Below are positions 46,220 through 58,100 of a DNA stretch of 64,000 nt, piece by piece (the first letter of the stretch is position 1; each line of letters starts with the position of its first letter). The notes beneath the pieces are model-generated. The model was not told the DNA's origin. It did not search any database and saw only the letters and a program-made list of their open reading frames with translations. The stretch covers positions 17,688,574 to 17,752,573 of the forward strand of contig JAGGNK010013558.1 of assembly GCA_017590115.1 (NCBI GenBank). The letters are read 5' to 3'. A program made the position numbers and the translations under genes. This DNA is from Montifringilla adamsi (lineage: Eukaryota > Chordata > Aves > Passeriformes > Passeridae).

Positions 46220-47385
46220 CCAAACTCAGGCAGGGTTCCAGTGTCACCAGCCAGCACTGGGCACGGCAGAGGTGCCTGGATCATTCCATGGAGTATGCCC
46301 AGCCACTCAGGAGAAACTAGGTTTTGCTCTCTCTGCTCTCAGGCATCCTCCTTGTGATGGCCTACGGAACACTCCCCAACCAGGAGAGGGCAATACGCTT
46401 GCTTGGCTGGGAAGAACATCTGGCCACACTATTCTTTTCCCTTTAAAACGTGGAGTTTACAGCCCAGGGAGGTAAACAACATCAGCAAATCTCATTGCCA
46501 CCCAGCTCAGCCATGGAAAAGGGGCTTGGATGTTCCTCAAGTGTTGCCATGGGCAGGGAGAGACCTTCCTTTGTGACCCTCTCCATGGCAGCAGCATCTG
46601 CAATATCCATCCCAGCTAAAAGGAGCCATAAGCCAGCCTGTGCTTCACCTGGGGATCTCATGGTGAGAAAAAGGAAATGCAGCAGCCTCTTCTCACCATA
46701 AAACTTCCCCTCTGGCCTCAGGGCTTGCCCAGCTCCCCATAATACCTGGCTGTGGGAAGAGATAAACCCCTGTTTACTGACACAGAGCTTGACAGTGCGG
46801 AAAAGTGTTATTTGTGGCACATCACTTGTTTGTGTGCTAATCACAGGTTTTTCTGGCTAGAAATCCCATTTCAGCTCCACCGTGGGGTGCCAAGGAAGGC
46901 TGACAACAGGGCTCACTTGGGGGCTCCTTCCTGGATCTCCCCATCACTACCTGTGATTAGTTTGCAGCTGGTGTTTTGTTTTGATGAATAATTTAACCTG
47001 AGCAGCTCATCCTGTTGAAGGTCTATTTTTTGCTCCCTCCTTAACCCCTTCATCCCAGCAGCTGGGAACTTTTCAGGCAGTGCATGATGGCAAAGCTGTT
47101 GCCTCAGAATCGTGGCCACAGCAGGTTCCCCCAAAAATCCGAGTTTAGGGGAGAATGGGAAAGTTTTGCACTCGCACCACTGTCATTGATCCTCATGGAT
47201 ACTCAGCTTAAAATACCCTGTTTAGTTCTAATTGCTTTTAAGCATCCTAGACCTGTGACCAAAGGGGGTCTAGGGTAAAAGGTCCTCAGAGGAGCTCTGC
47301 TTCCCGTAGGGGAGTTATCCCTGTGATCCCCATCCTCCCCATGCCTGGGGCTTGCAGGGACTTCCACACTCCCAGACTATTTTGG
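46220..47385. other. KBTBD13-RASL12 divergent intergenic region
   Basis: About 1.2 kb between the two head-to-head promoters. No exon or repeat is recognised. Any control elements shared by these two muscle-expressed genes would be expected here. Confidence 0.5.
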
Positions 47386-47390
47386 GAGGG

Positions 47391-47657
47391 TTTAAAAATA
47401 TCCTGCCTGTATTAACGGGCAACATTCCCAAGGGCGCAGCAGCCCCGCATGGCCACGGAGCAGCCTTGGTCCCCCAGCCTCGGCTGTGCTCCCCCCGCAG
47501 TCCCTCGGGGCCGGCCCAGGGGCCGTATCCTGTGGTCCCGGGCATCGAGCCCTATCCCAAATGGCTGTGATCACCATGACAACGCTGACTTCAGCCTCCG
47601 CCACCTACTCAGGCTCAGAGCCACTGGGTGCAGGCTGATGGATTGGTACGGGCACCG
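47391..47657 (+). promoter_or_regulatory. RASL12: Candidate RASL12 promoter and 5' untranslated exon
   Basis: TTTAAAAATA at 47391-47400 could serve as a TATA- or MEF2-like site. It is followed by a GC-rich stretch ending at a good donor (caccg then gtgagt at 47657/47658). The RASL12 start-codon exon has an acceptor at 48504-48505, so an upstream non-coding exon is required and this is the best candidate. A CpG-rich stretch continues to about 48260. Confidence 0.4.
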
Positions 47658-48514
47658 GTGAGTACTCCCCGGGCTCCCTCTTCCTTTTGGGACCAAGGCT
47701 TTTGGGTGGCAAAAGGGCATTTCTCTGCCTCGAAAGCCTCTGCCGGCAGCAGAAGGTGTCTGTGCTTTAACTGCGTCCGAAGGAGCCGGGCAGGTGGTGC
47801 TCAGGGTGGCTCAGGGCAGCTCCGGGTGCTGCTCCCGCTGCCGGAGCTGTGATGAGTTCGCCGGCCTCAGCCGGAACAGGGGGACCAGGCTTGGGTTTGC
47901 CGGGGGCACGGCGAGGAGCTGAGGGCTCACGAAGGTGCCGGGACACGGCGAGGTGGCCCCAAGCCCGACCCGGCAGGTCTCGGGCCCGGGGGTCCCTGCC
48001 CGAAGCCGGGGCAGCTCGGGGTGCCGGCGTGTGCTCTGCCGCGGGGACTGTCCTCGGGGTGGCCGGGGCAGCGTGTCCAGCCCCGCGGCGTGGCAGCTTT
48101 CCTTACAAGGAGTTTGGCTGGAGCCCGAGCAGCGGGAGCCGCGCTCGCCTCCGCCTGCCTCATTCATCGCAGCCCCGGCCGTGCAGGGGCCGCTGCTGCC
48201 CCGGCCCCGCGCTCTCGGAGAAACCCCGCGTCCCCTCCGGCCGTGGGTTTTAAGGTGGGAGGCTGCGTTTCTCTTCTCTTTCTGTGGTGTGATGGGTGGG
48301 CAGAGGGCTGGAGGGTTCTTTTCTTTCGCTGGGGTGCTGGCCGCCACCGTGGGATGAGGATGCCAGCCAGCCTCAGGATGCGGATGGAAGAGGGGATCTC
48401 CCACCCTGGTGCTGCTGAGCCCTTCTCTCCCCCAGGCTGGGGCAGTGAGCAGGTCCCCATCCGACATGGCAGCGGGTGCTCCATGTCCCCCGGCTCTCTC
48501 CCGCAGGACCGAGG

Positions 48515-51357
48515 ATGTCCTCGATGTTCGGCAAACCACGAGCCAGCAGCGAGCGGCCGCCCCAGAGTCCCCTCCCTGAGTGCAACGTGGCCATCCTGGG
48601 GTGCAGAGGGGCCGGCAAGTCAGGTGAGACGGGCAGGGCATCGGGGAACTGCCGGGTGCCGTCAGGGGACACCTGCCTCACCTGCCTCTTTCACCTCCTG
48701 CAGCTCTGACCGTGAAGTTTCTAACCAAGAGGTTCATCAGTGAATATGATCCCAACTTAGGTAAGGCGGTTCTTATCCCATGGAGCATCCTTCCCATCTC
48801 CCACGTTTCCCATGAATGTGGCATGTAAGGGGAAAGAAAAAACAACCCACCCAAAATTATATAAAAAACAACAAGAAGGGCTGGATTTGACCCAAAACCA
48901 TCTGCAAAAACAGAGGTGAAAGCAGTGCCCTCTTTGGGGGCACTTCCCATGGGAATGTTGTCTCCTCACATTGCCCCCAAAAAACCAAAAGCTGAATTCT
49001 TGAGGCTCTCTGAGGAGCATCTCATGTCTGTTGGGCAGGGAAAAGGCTGAGGAAATGAGGATGGGTGCACAGCAGGCGACCCTGGGGCTGAGTTTTGCAG
49101 TGAGCAGTTCTGGGCATTTTTTTTCCACTCATTTGAGTAATTAATAACTATTTTCCTAGGCCTGACTCCAGGCTGTGGGGAAGAACCATAAATGATTTAT
49201 CAGGGACATTAAGGAGATATGGACCTTGTCCAAGAAACAACTCCAGCCCCTAATAATTCAGTGATTCTTAGAAAAAGGATAAATCCTTTCTTCCTCAGAT
49301 ATTTTTGGGAATGTGGTTTCATCTTCCCACGTCAAAACCTTTCCGAAACACATCTGTTAAAAGCTGGCCCAAAGAAAGCATCTTTCTCCTGGGGGAATGG
49401 CTCAACGGCTCTCCCTGCCTGCCCTCCTCCCAAAAGAAAGGACTGCTCCTCTTGCCTGATTTATTGGGAAACAGTCCCATGTCAAGCCCCCAGCTTGTTT
49501 TATCTCATCAGGCCATGGCTTTTAGATAAGGGCCGAGCCCTGGGTGCAGTGATTGTTGTGCCAAGCTCCTTCCCCTCCCTCCTTCTCCTGTGGGAGCCCA
49601 GGCTTGCAGCACGTGGGGAGGAATAACTGCTCCTAGCCCAGCAACATCACCATCAGTCCCCCAAAATAATGTTATCTCAGGAAGGAGTAAGGTGGGAGGA
49701 ATTGGTAGAGGATGTTCCTCATCAGGGCTGAAATTTTTCCACGGTGTCCCAAGCATCCTGGGCGTTGCTTGGCTTTGAAGAAGACAGGATGTGCCAGCCC
49801 ATCCTCACAACCACCCTTCTTGCAGAGGACACCTACTCCTCGGAGGAGCTGGTGGACCAGCAGCCTGTGCTCTTGAAGGTGATGGACACTGCTGACCAGG
49901 TGAGGCACTGGGGGGCGTGGTGACCAGCTGGACCACGGCTGGACCACGGCTGGACCACGGCTGGACCACGGCTGGACTGCAGCTCAGCCACTCCTCTCAC
50001 CCCCAGGATGGCCCTGGGAACTGCGAGCGCTACCTGTGCTGGGCCAGCGCCTTCCTGGTTGTCTACAGCATCGACAACAGGAAGAGCTTCGAGGGCTGCC
50101 AGCGCTACCTCGAGGTGCTCGCTCTGCATGCGCGGGGCTGCCAGCGCCGCTGCCCCGTGCTCCTGCTGGGAAACAAGCTGGACATGGAGCAGTACAGGTA
50201 CCGGGCACGCGGTAAGGCTGCCTGCTCCCCGTGGGAGAGAGCTCACAGATCCCCATCCCTCCTGCTGGGATGCAAAACCCAAATCTGATTTCTTCACGGG
50301 TATTTCCACCCACATTAGTATTTGCAACATCCTCCCACATCCCCGAAGTTTCTGCTCTCCTGCCTGAGGGCTGATGTGTTTATTTTGAGCCCGTTGGTAT
50401 TTTCAGTAGGATGTTTTTTGGCTGAGTGGTGAGGCAGCGTCACCATCCCTGGCAGGGCTTGAGCCAGAGGAGCCCCTCTGGACGTGCCCTTCCTTTCCCT
50501 GGAGCCCTCTAGTTCCAGCCCCACTGCCAGGACTGGATGTGCCCAATATGTTTTTCTGGCCTTTTGTGCTGCTCTGTGGTCCCACGGGCCCCTGAGTCAC
50601 GTGTGTTGCTGGAACCCTCGTGCTCCCAGGATAGAGGTATCCCCCTCCCCACAGCAAGGACCTGCCCCATCTCCTCCTCCCTGCTTCCCAGTGCACTGTC
50701 ATCACACCCACCCCTGCGTTCCTGGAACACATCCTTAGCAGGCGAAGCTGTGTGATTCCCAAGGAACACAAAAAGACCATTACTCTGTGATTTTGGTAAA
50801 GGCAAAACTCTTTGGACTCATGTACCTGCTTGTTCTAGGGCAGGGATGGGCAGGTGCTACCTCGGTGCTCTTTGGGAAGGAGGCGTGGGATGCAGGATCT
50901 GTTACCTGCACCTTTTTTGGGTGGCTGCTGTGCCCCAGGGGTTCCTGCACCCATCCCCTCTGCTCTCACCAGGCAGGTGCTCTCAGCAGAAGGGATGTCC
51001 CTGGCCAGCAAGTTCGGGTGCCTCTTCCACGAGGTGTCGGCATGCCAGGACTTCGCTCGGGTGCAGCACGTCTTCCACGAGGCCGTGCGGGAGGTGCGGC
51101 GCCAGGCGGAGTGGAACCTTCCCGTGCGGCCACTCTTCATCTCCGAGGAGCGGGCCTGCCCACCCGTGGCCACGCCGGTGGCCCTGCCCACGCACCACAG
51201 CTTGGCCACCTGCACCTTCAACACCCTCTCCCCCGTCAGCTACAAGGAGATCCCCTCAGTGGCCCAGGCCAAGCTGGTCACCGTCAAATCCTCGCGGGCT
51301 CAGAGCAAAAGGAAGGCTCCCACGCTCACCTTGCTGAAAGGCTTCAAGATATTTTAG
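48515..51357 (+). CDS. RASL12: RASL12, atypical Ras-like GTPase
   Basis: Five exons: 48515-48623, 48704-48760, 49826-49899, 50007-50197, 50973-51357, giving 271 codons (human 266). A small GTPase of the Ras branch without a C-terminal CAAX lipid signal, ending LKGFKIF as in mammals. P-loop GCRGAGKS is at 29-36, switch II DTADQD at 76-81, NKLD at 136-139 and the SAC motif in EVSAC. Switch II has D where Ras has G60, as in the human protein, but keeps Q at the Ras Q61 position, where I recall human RASL12 has L. The first exon has acceptor tctctcccgcag eight bases before the ATG, so the 5' UTR continues upstream. Exon 4 ends at a slightly weak donor (gtaccg). The C-terminal third, AKLVTVKSSRAQSKRKAPTL, is very conserved. 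Confidence 0.96.
49928..49981. repeat. 11-base tandem repeat in RASL12 intron 3
   Basis: Four copies of ctggaccacgg plus a degenerate fifth (ctggactgcag). The repeat fills half of the 107-base intron between exons 3 and 4 and lies about 25 bases before the acceptor. Copy-number change would alter a very short intron. Confidence 0.93.
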
Positions 51358-52410
51358 GACACATCCCTGTGGGCTGCAGAGAGGGAGGAGAGAGACCCTC
51401 ATCCGTCCCCCCAGCTCCACTGAAGCTGGGACCTTCCATGATGGATTCACAGGCACTGCAGCAGCTGCTGGCAGATGGTGGCCCCGGTCTCTGTGCCGGG
51501 GCAAGGCCAGCAGTGGCAACTTGGCGAGCAGGCAGAGTGCCAAGGGTCTGACACGGGCTGTGGCATCGCTCTGCCTGCCCCTGCCCGGGGCTGCTGTGGT
51601 GTTTGCACCCTGTTCTGCCACTGCCGCTGGGGCCAGCCCAGTTTTCTCTGAGGATGCAGCAGTTCCCAGAGGAGGCAGAGCTGTGGATACCGTTGGCAGG
51701 GGAAGGGCCAACCCCATGGCCACAGCCAGCTTGGACACCTGGCCCACAACTACAGGAGCCCAGGAATGGGGAACCAATCATTAATCCAGCATGGAGGCAC
51801 CCATCTCATTCATCCCACAGGTCCCCGACTAAGCAATAAGTAGGAGGAATTTTTATTTTTTTTTTTAATCCAGATAAAAAAGGTGCAGATACTGTTTCAG
51901 CTGCTTAAAGGCCTCAGGTGACCTGAAACTGATACCCACACATCAACCTAAGTCACACCAAAATTGCTGCTTTTTTGCTCAACTTTTTACACTATAGCAT
52001 CCCTTTCCAAAGGCTTTGCAAAGAGATGATTTGCTGACAAGGACGTGGTCTGCAAAGCCTGTGTTTAAAAGACTGATGCATTTCCAATAATGTCTTAAAT
52101 TATTTCATGGCTTCTACGCGTGCCCAGTGAAGGACACAAAGGAAATCCTGGAGCAGACCAGGCTCTACCTGTGCCCGAGCCAGCATCAAGGGCTGGATGT
52201 TTGGTTTCAGGTGCTCCATCAGATTAAATGTTCTGCTTCTCCCTGGAGTTGCAGTTACTTTGCAGAGTAAAATATCTATGTGTATATTTGTACATATATA
52301 TATACAAATACATATATATATGACCTTACTGACAGAGAGATGCAATATGGCATTTTGATCAACCACTTTCGAAAGTATTTTAATAAAGAGGATTCTGAAA
52401 AGAATAAAAA
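51358..52410 (+). other. RASL12: RASL12 3' untranslated region
   Basis: About 1 kb after the stop, ending at AATAAA 52382-52387 and 52403-52408. An AT-rich block at 52277-52320 contains tatttgta...tacaaata (potential hairpin) and TGTACATA, a match to the Pumilio UGUANAUA element. The region converges with SLC51B. Confidence 0.6.
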
Positions 52411-52765
52411 TGTCTCAGCTTCAGTGTTGCTGTTTTCCTGATGGTAAGTGAGGGTGCTTTCCCTGGCTGACTTCAGGCCAAGCTTCCCCACTTACTTCCC
52501 TGGCTCAGGTCAAACCTGTTTGCAGCACTTGAGGGAGGAGATGAAGCTGGCACTGGAGGGAAAGCTGGAAGCAGCCAGAGCAGGGGGGGAACACCAGCCA
52601 GGCAGGAGCTGAGCCCAGGGCCCCTCCTGCAGATGCAACTCTGCTGCTTTCTTGTTTCACACTTTTCTTTCTCCAGGCTAAACTGCATTTTTCAACTTGC
52701 ACCCCTGTGAATTGAGACATTCCGATACCTTCCTTAAGGCCTAAATGGGCTGACTCCAGCTGCCA

Positions 52766-55101
52766 CTATATGGCCTCCTCAGACATCCCTCTGTACAGAG
52801 ATGTGACAGTCCCGTCCTTCCACTGGACCATCACATCCCCTGGTCTCTGGTCCTGGGGCCCTGGCTGCTGCTTTAGTGGCTCAGCCAGGCTGTATTCCTG
52901 CACAGGCATCAGGGCTTGCTTGGCATCGAGGTCAGCCTCCTGTGTGGTTTGTACTGCTTCTCTGTTCACGAGGATCTTCCTTTTCCTGCAGGGAAGGCAC
53001 AACAAGGACACACTGAGAGTGAAGCAGCAAGCCCAGCCCACGTCTGAGGGCACCAACCCTGGTGAGGGTCACAGCCATCAATTTACACCGTGTTCCTGGA
53101 ACACGCTGCCAGCTGCTTGTGGGCAAACGCCGCCAGGTGAGCTGTGCCAGGTAAGTGCTCTGAAGTGTTTGAGCACGCACAGCTGTGGGATTCCCACTTG
53201 GAGAGCACCCAGCTCCTGATGCCAGGAGCAGCACACAGCGAGTCCTCACTAGAGGGAGAGCGAGGCAGGCTCGCAGCGTTAGCTCTTCTCTGGTTTGAGG
53301 ACGGCAGCTCTGACAGTTCTGTTTTCGCGCCCTGGCAAACAGCGAGCTGCTCCTCAGCTGCGGGGTTGTGCAGCAACTGGGAAACTGTATGGGGATGTGG
53401 AAGGGGAAAGGCTGGGAGTCCTGCTCCAGAGCCCCTGTACTTAGGAGAGAGCACCTCACACCACAGCTACCATCACTTCCCTCCCAGCAGCCCTGTTGGG
53501 CTCGGCAGAGCTGTGCAGACCTTTATTTGATCGAAGTGACACAAAAGTGAGCAGGCATCAGGCAAGGTTTTATAACAAAAAATGGTTCAAAGGGAGTTTG
53601 TTCTTCTTTGCTCTTCTCCCCATCACTCAGGGCTTGTCCTGCCCTGCCAAACCTGTGTGTCTGTTTGCCTGGGAGGCTTTCAGGGCACCACCACCCACCA
53701 AAAGATTCTCAAATTTTCCCGTCTCACCTGTTTCGCACAATGTTAATGGTCAGAAGAACAAGACCCAAAATCATGGTCGCGAGGGACAGCGCAAGAACGG
53801 AGTAATTCCATGTTGAGGCTGAGGGAAAGCAGAGAGGCAGTGTTAGCAGGCACAGCACAGTGTGACCCATAGAGCCTGGCCAGGGGTTTTCTGAGGACAC
53901 CCAAGATGCTCTGTCCTTGATTTTTGTGGCTTTGAAGTTGATCCTCATGACGCTGACCTGCTGCTATGTCAATTTGCTCCTTCCACCCTGCCAAAATCCA
54001 AAGAGACCTTTGCTCTCTTGGCAGGCTCTGCCTGGAAAGAGGCTGAACTCTGGAGACATTATCTCAGCAAAGCCTCCTGACTGTCTTCACCTATGGCCTG
54101 CTTATTCCAGAGGCAAGACTGAGGGTTTGTGTGTCTGGGGTTAATACCACTATCCTCTTCAGGGTAGTGCCCTCAGGCATCTCTGTTAGGCAAGAAAGTT
54201 AACAACCAAGGACTGGGTCTCAGCCCAGGAACACCGATGGGACTTACGGTCTTCTCTGCGGAAGAACCAGAGCAGTTCCTCCAGCTGTTCCAGTTCCAAG
54301 CCCAGTGGAAGGGTAACGTTGCCTGCTGTGTGCTCGTCCACGCGTGTGCTGGCCAGGGTGGTTGGGAGGTACTTGTGCTCTGCCTCAGCTGTGGTGGAAA
54401 GAGAAAGATGCAATAGTCACTCACTGCAGCCCTTCAGACTGGAGGTGACCTTCCCCTTCACTCCCAGGGTTGTCCAGCATGTCTCTCCAAACAGGCAGAA
54501 TGCAGCCCTGAGTGCACAGCCTGATCTCATGCACTGAGAAGTGGAGAGTGTTTTTTGGCTGCAGACCCCATTATCATGAGGCAGCAGGGTTGCAAAGACT
54601 CCTGAATGCTGATAGGGCCTTCCTACATTCCCCACCTCCCACCACGGAGAGGCAGCTCCGTGTGCCACAATTCACCAAAGAGTTGCCTTGCCAAGACCAG
54701 TCCAGGAAATCTGACTCTGGACTGCAGTCCTCCAGCAAGAAATTCTTATTTATCAGGCTGGCTTGTATACACAGCTTGACTTTAGCATTTTTTATCATAA
54801 AAGCTTCAGTGTCTCTGCAAAGAAGCCAACATTTAAGTGTGGCCAACCCCAAGCACAGAATATACACACAGAATGCAGATGGAAATGACACCCAGTTCTG
54901 GAACTGGGGTGCAACTTTTTCCTTGGCTCAGCCAGGTTGCTGTTGATATATACTGAGGAAAATAGCCCCACAGAAAGAAAGAAACTGTATTTCCAGGAGG
55001 TTAAGGTTTTTGCACATGTAACCTACATCACCCACACCATTATCCTTTAAGCCAAGACTACCTTGCAGCAGGAAAAATGGGATTATCCAGAAGAACTTCA
55101 T
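52766..55101 (-). CDS. SLC51B: SLC51B, organic solute transporter beta subunit
   Basis: Four coding exons on the minus strand, in order: 55101-55062, 54388-54248, 53818-53728, 52985-52766. Phases 1, 1 and 2 all match, giving 163 codons (human 128). The product pairs with SLC51A to export bile acids and steroids across basolateral membranes. The family core LEELLWFFRRED at 49-60 is followed by one membrane span at about 68-88, then a basic RNRKRK stop-transfer at 89-94 and an acidic cytoplasmic tail. Two N-glycosylation sequons (NVT 37-39, NYS 65-67) precede the span. The first exon reads MKFFWIIPFFLLQ and joins to AEAEHKYL, a typical signal peptide. The human protein, as I recall it, has none. 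Exon 1 is inferred from phase, donor (caag then gtagtc) and sense; the other exons are secure. An in-frame ATG at 54413 would give MHLSLSTTAEAEH by intron retention. A possible acceptor at 55162 suggests a further 5' exon. Confidence 0.88.
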
Positions 55102-55161
55102 ATTTCTATATGCAGATGGGATGGATCACACCTTCACAGTATTTCTTCAGCGTGGAGATGA

Positions 55162-58100
55162 CTGCAAAGACAGAGAAACTAAGGAGTTGAGAGAGAAACT
55201 GACTCCCCTCCCTACTCCAGCTCTCTTCAGAGAGGGGATCTCATGTACCTCAGCATCTGTTTCCTCCTGAGAATGTGAGTCTGACCTGCCAGGACAGGGT
55301 GCAGGAATCCCTGGACCACCAAGGTGACAGCAGAGGGGGTCTGGCACAGCATCTGCTGCCCGGGTTGGACCCCTTGCCAAGGTGAACCTGTACAGATGTC
55401 AGCTCAGCTGCTGTGAGCCAGCCCCTCCCAAACTAACAAAGCTTCTCTGCTTGCTCCCCTGCCATAATCCCTAGAGAACATATACTTTGCATGTGACTAC
55501 CTATTGCCAACCCATGGATGGCAGAATATGGGTGTGGAGATGAGGAAGTGGAAGGCTGAGCTCCAAGAGGAGGCAAGGCTGGCTTGCCATTGAGGCTACG
55601 GTGTCTCCCATCCCTCAGGGAAACAGAAACTCCTCCTTGACCTTTAGTCCCTCATTTATTAATGGCATCAATCCAACTTTTATGGCTGCTTGTCCAAATT
55701 AGCCCTGAGCAGGAGTTCCTGGCTGTCCACTGTGAGGTGGTGAGATGTTGAGGTGGCTCTCCCCAGCCCACTGCTCACTGGCCATCACCCACTGGCAGGT
55801 CAGCGACACCACAACACACATGCATCCCTCAGACATTCTGGCCCCACAGGCAATTAATTATTATATGAAGGCTTGTATGACAGTCTGATACTCCCAGCTT
55901 TTACCTGCCTTTGCTGTGTGGCCAGGTGCTGTCTGAAACTTGCTCCCAAGCATGGTCCACTGTGCCAGGCGTGTCAACAGCACTGCTGCTGACTCCTCAG
56001 GGAAGCATTTGTCCCGTCGGTTATAGACCTAATGATTGCTACTATTTTCCCCCCCATTCTCAATGTCTTCACAATTCAAAGTTCACATTTTATTGCTAAC
56101 CAGGCATGCAGGCTTACTCCCTGCTGCCAGAAAACCACCTGCTAGCAATTCTTAGAGGAAGGGACTCTCAAGTATGTGGTCCACTTTGTATTTCAGAAAA
56201 TACGGGTAAAGCTGCTCCCTGCAGTTAGGTGTGCCAATTACCCTTCCATCCAGGTAACCTTTAGCTTATTCACATGGATCACCCCTCACAAAGGAGGAAA
56301 TAAGGCCTTGGGCCAATGAAAATAAGTTACAAGTCAGCTACACCCTAATAAGAAGTGGCACTTGAATGTGTTAAATCTTGCTGTGCAAGGCTTCTGGGTA
56401 ATCATTTGCTCAAAGAGGAATATTTGACAAGCATGTTGCTGATTTTCCCCTAAGGTGTTTCATAAGCTGTGGGCTACCTCCTGGTGTCTATGCACAGCAG
56501 GGATGCTGGAAAGCTGCTGGAACTACTTGGCTACTTCATCAAGTATTGACCAGCAGCCAAATCTCCCTAGAGATGGGAGGCCAGAACTTTGTGGGTAAAA
56601 CACAGCAGCAGAATGGACCCTTATTGTGCATTAACAGGACATTTAGGTAAAAGACTTCAAGAGACTCTTCTGTTATTTTACAGATCTTTTACATCTAAAT
56701 CACATTAACAAAATTAGTTTCACTCATCAAAGCTACAAACCAAAGTGTTGTCGGGTCAGTGTGTCTACTCCAGCGGAGTCTGGGAAGAATTCTGCCTAAA
56801 CCACCAATTCCCCCGGTAAGGAAACAGTGACTGCCACCGTTGGGCTGGACATGCTCTGAGGAGTTTGGATCTTCCAGCCTGGAAGAGATTGTTAAAGGCA
56901 TCTCCTCCAGCCTCCCACACACAGCTGCTCTGCCCTGGTGCCCAACGTGGGCACACACTGCTCCACCAGAGCAGCTGGGACAGCGTGGGGGATGTTCCTC
57001 CCCATTGCTCCCCTGCCTGCACAACTCAGCAGTGACTCTGGGGGCTGATGGACAGGGATGAGCCCTTAGATCCAGGCCTCTGAAACTCCCGTGCACTCTG
57101 CTCTCCTCTCCCTCTGAAGGCACCCAAGACCCTTTTTAGGTTGCTTCCCAGCTTGGGTACAACAGGGGAAGCTCAAATGAGAGAGAGCTCATGCATTTTC
57201 TGCTCGTATGGAAGGAGGCAGAAAGAACAAAGAGGCCACTGCCTCCCAAGAAACATTTTACCTGTGTTATTTTGAGTTTATATTGACTCCTGAACGTCTT
57301 TGTAATTTCTTTCTTCTTGCAAATGGGATTTTACATCAAAAGCTGCAAAATCTGTACAGTATTATGTATTTCAGGAACAAAGAGTCACACAACAATGCTA
57401 TTTTAAATCCTCCTGTGGATCTGTGGACTTTGCTAGCATTCAATGAAATCTCAAGATATTACAGGAAATGTCAAGGGACTGCTTTTTGCTCTATGCATTG
57501 ATCCCAGCACTTAAATGGTAAAAACCTTTCTCATAATGGAAGCCCTTGAAGATCTGAGACATATCACATGCAGAAGGCAGAGCTGAGGGATTGGTGCTCT
57601 AAAGGTTGGCATAATCCAGCAAGGGGGCTGTGCCATGTGGGAACATAGGGACACACACATCCACAGCTGCACGTGGACTCTTTCAAGCCAGGGCACAGAA
57701 CGTGGTGCTGTGAATCCACCCTGTGCTTGGCTCTTGTCAGCTCTGATATTCACAGTTGCTCATCAAGACACATTTTGCCCTCATTCTGCAAATGAGAAGT
57801 CCTTAGATACGTATTCTACTGGTTTAAGTAAAGATGTGGGGAAATCTTTTGGAAAGACCATCAAGTACAGCTTCTGTTGAGATGATAATTTCCCTCTGGG
57901 CTCCATATTCACAACTCACTACATAGTTTGGGACAATGCATTTAGAACACCTCAGTCTTTTTAAATTAGTCTCCTCTTGTCATCCAGATTCTCTCTCTGA
58001 TGGTTGTCCTATCTTAGCAGATTGTGTTAAAATGGGTCTGTTATTTCAAACACAGTAATAAAGTGGGATGTCCTGTCTTTGGGATTCATAGAGGATATAT

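Noticed and set aside
47811..48743. Overlapping long frames (276 and 240 codons) before RASL12
   Set aside because: CpG-rich promoter region; the frames are Pro/Arg/Ser-rich and cross the real RASL12 start exon out of frame.
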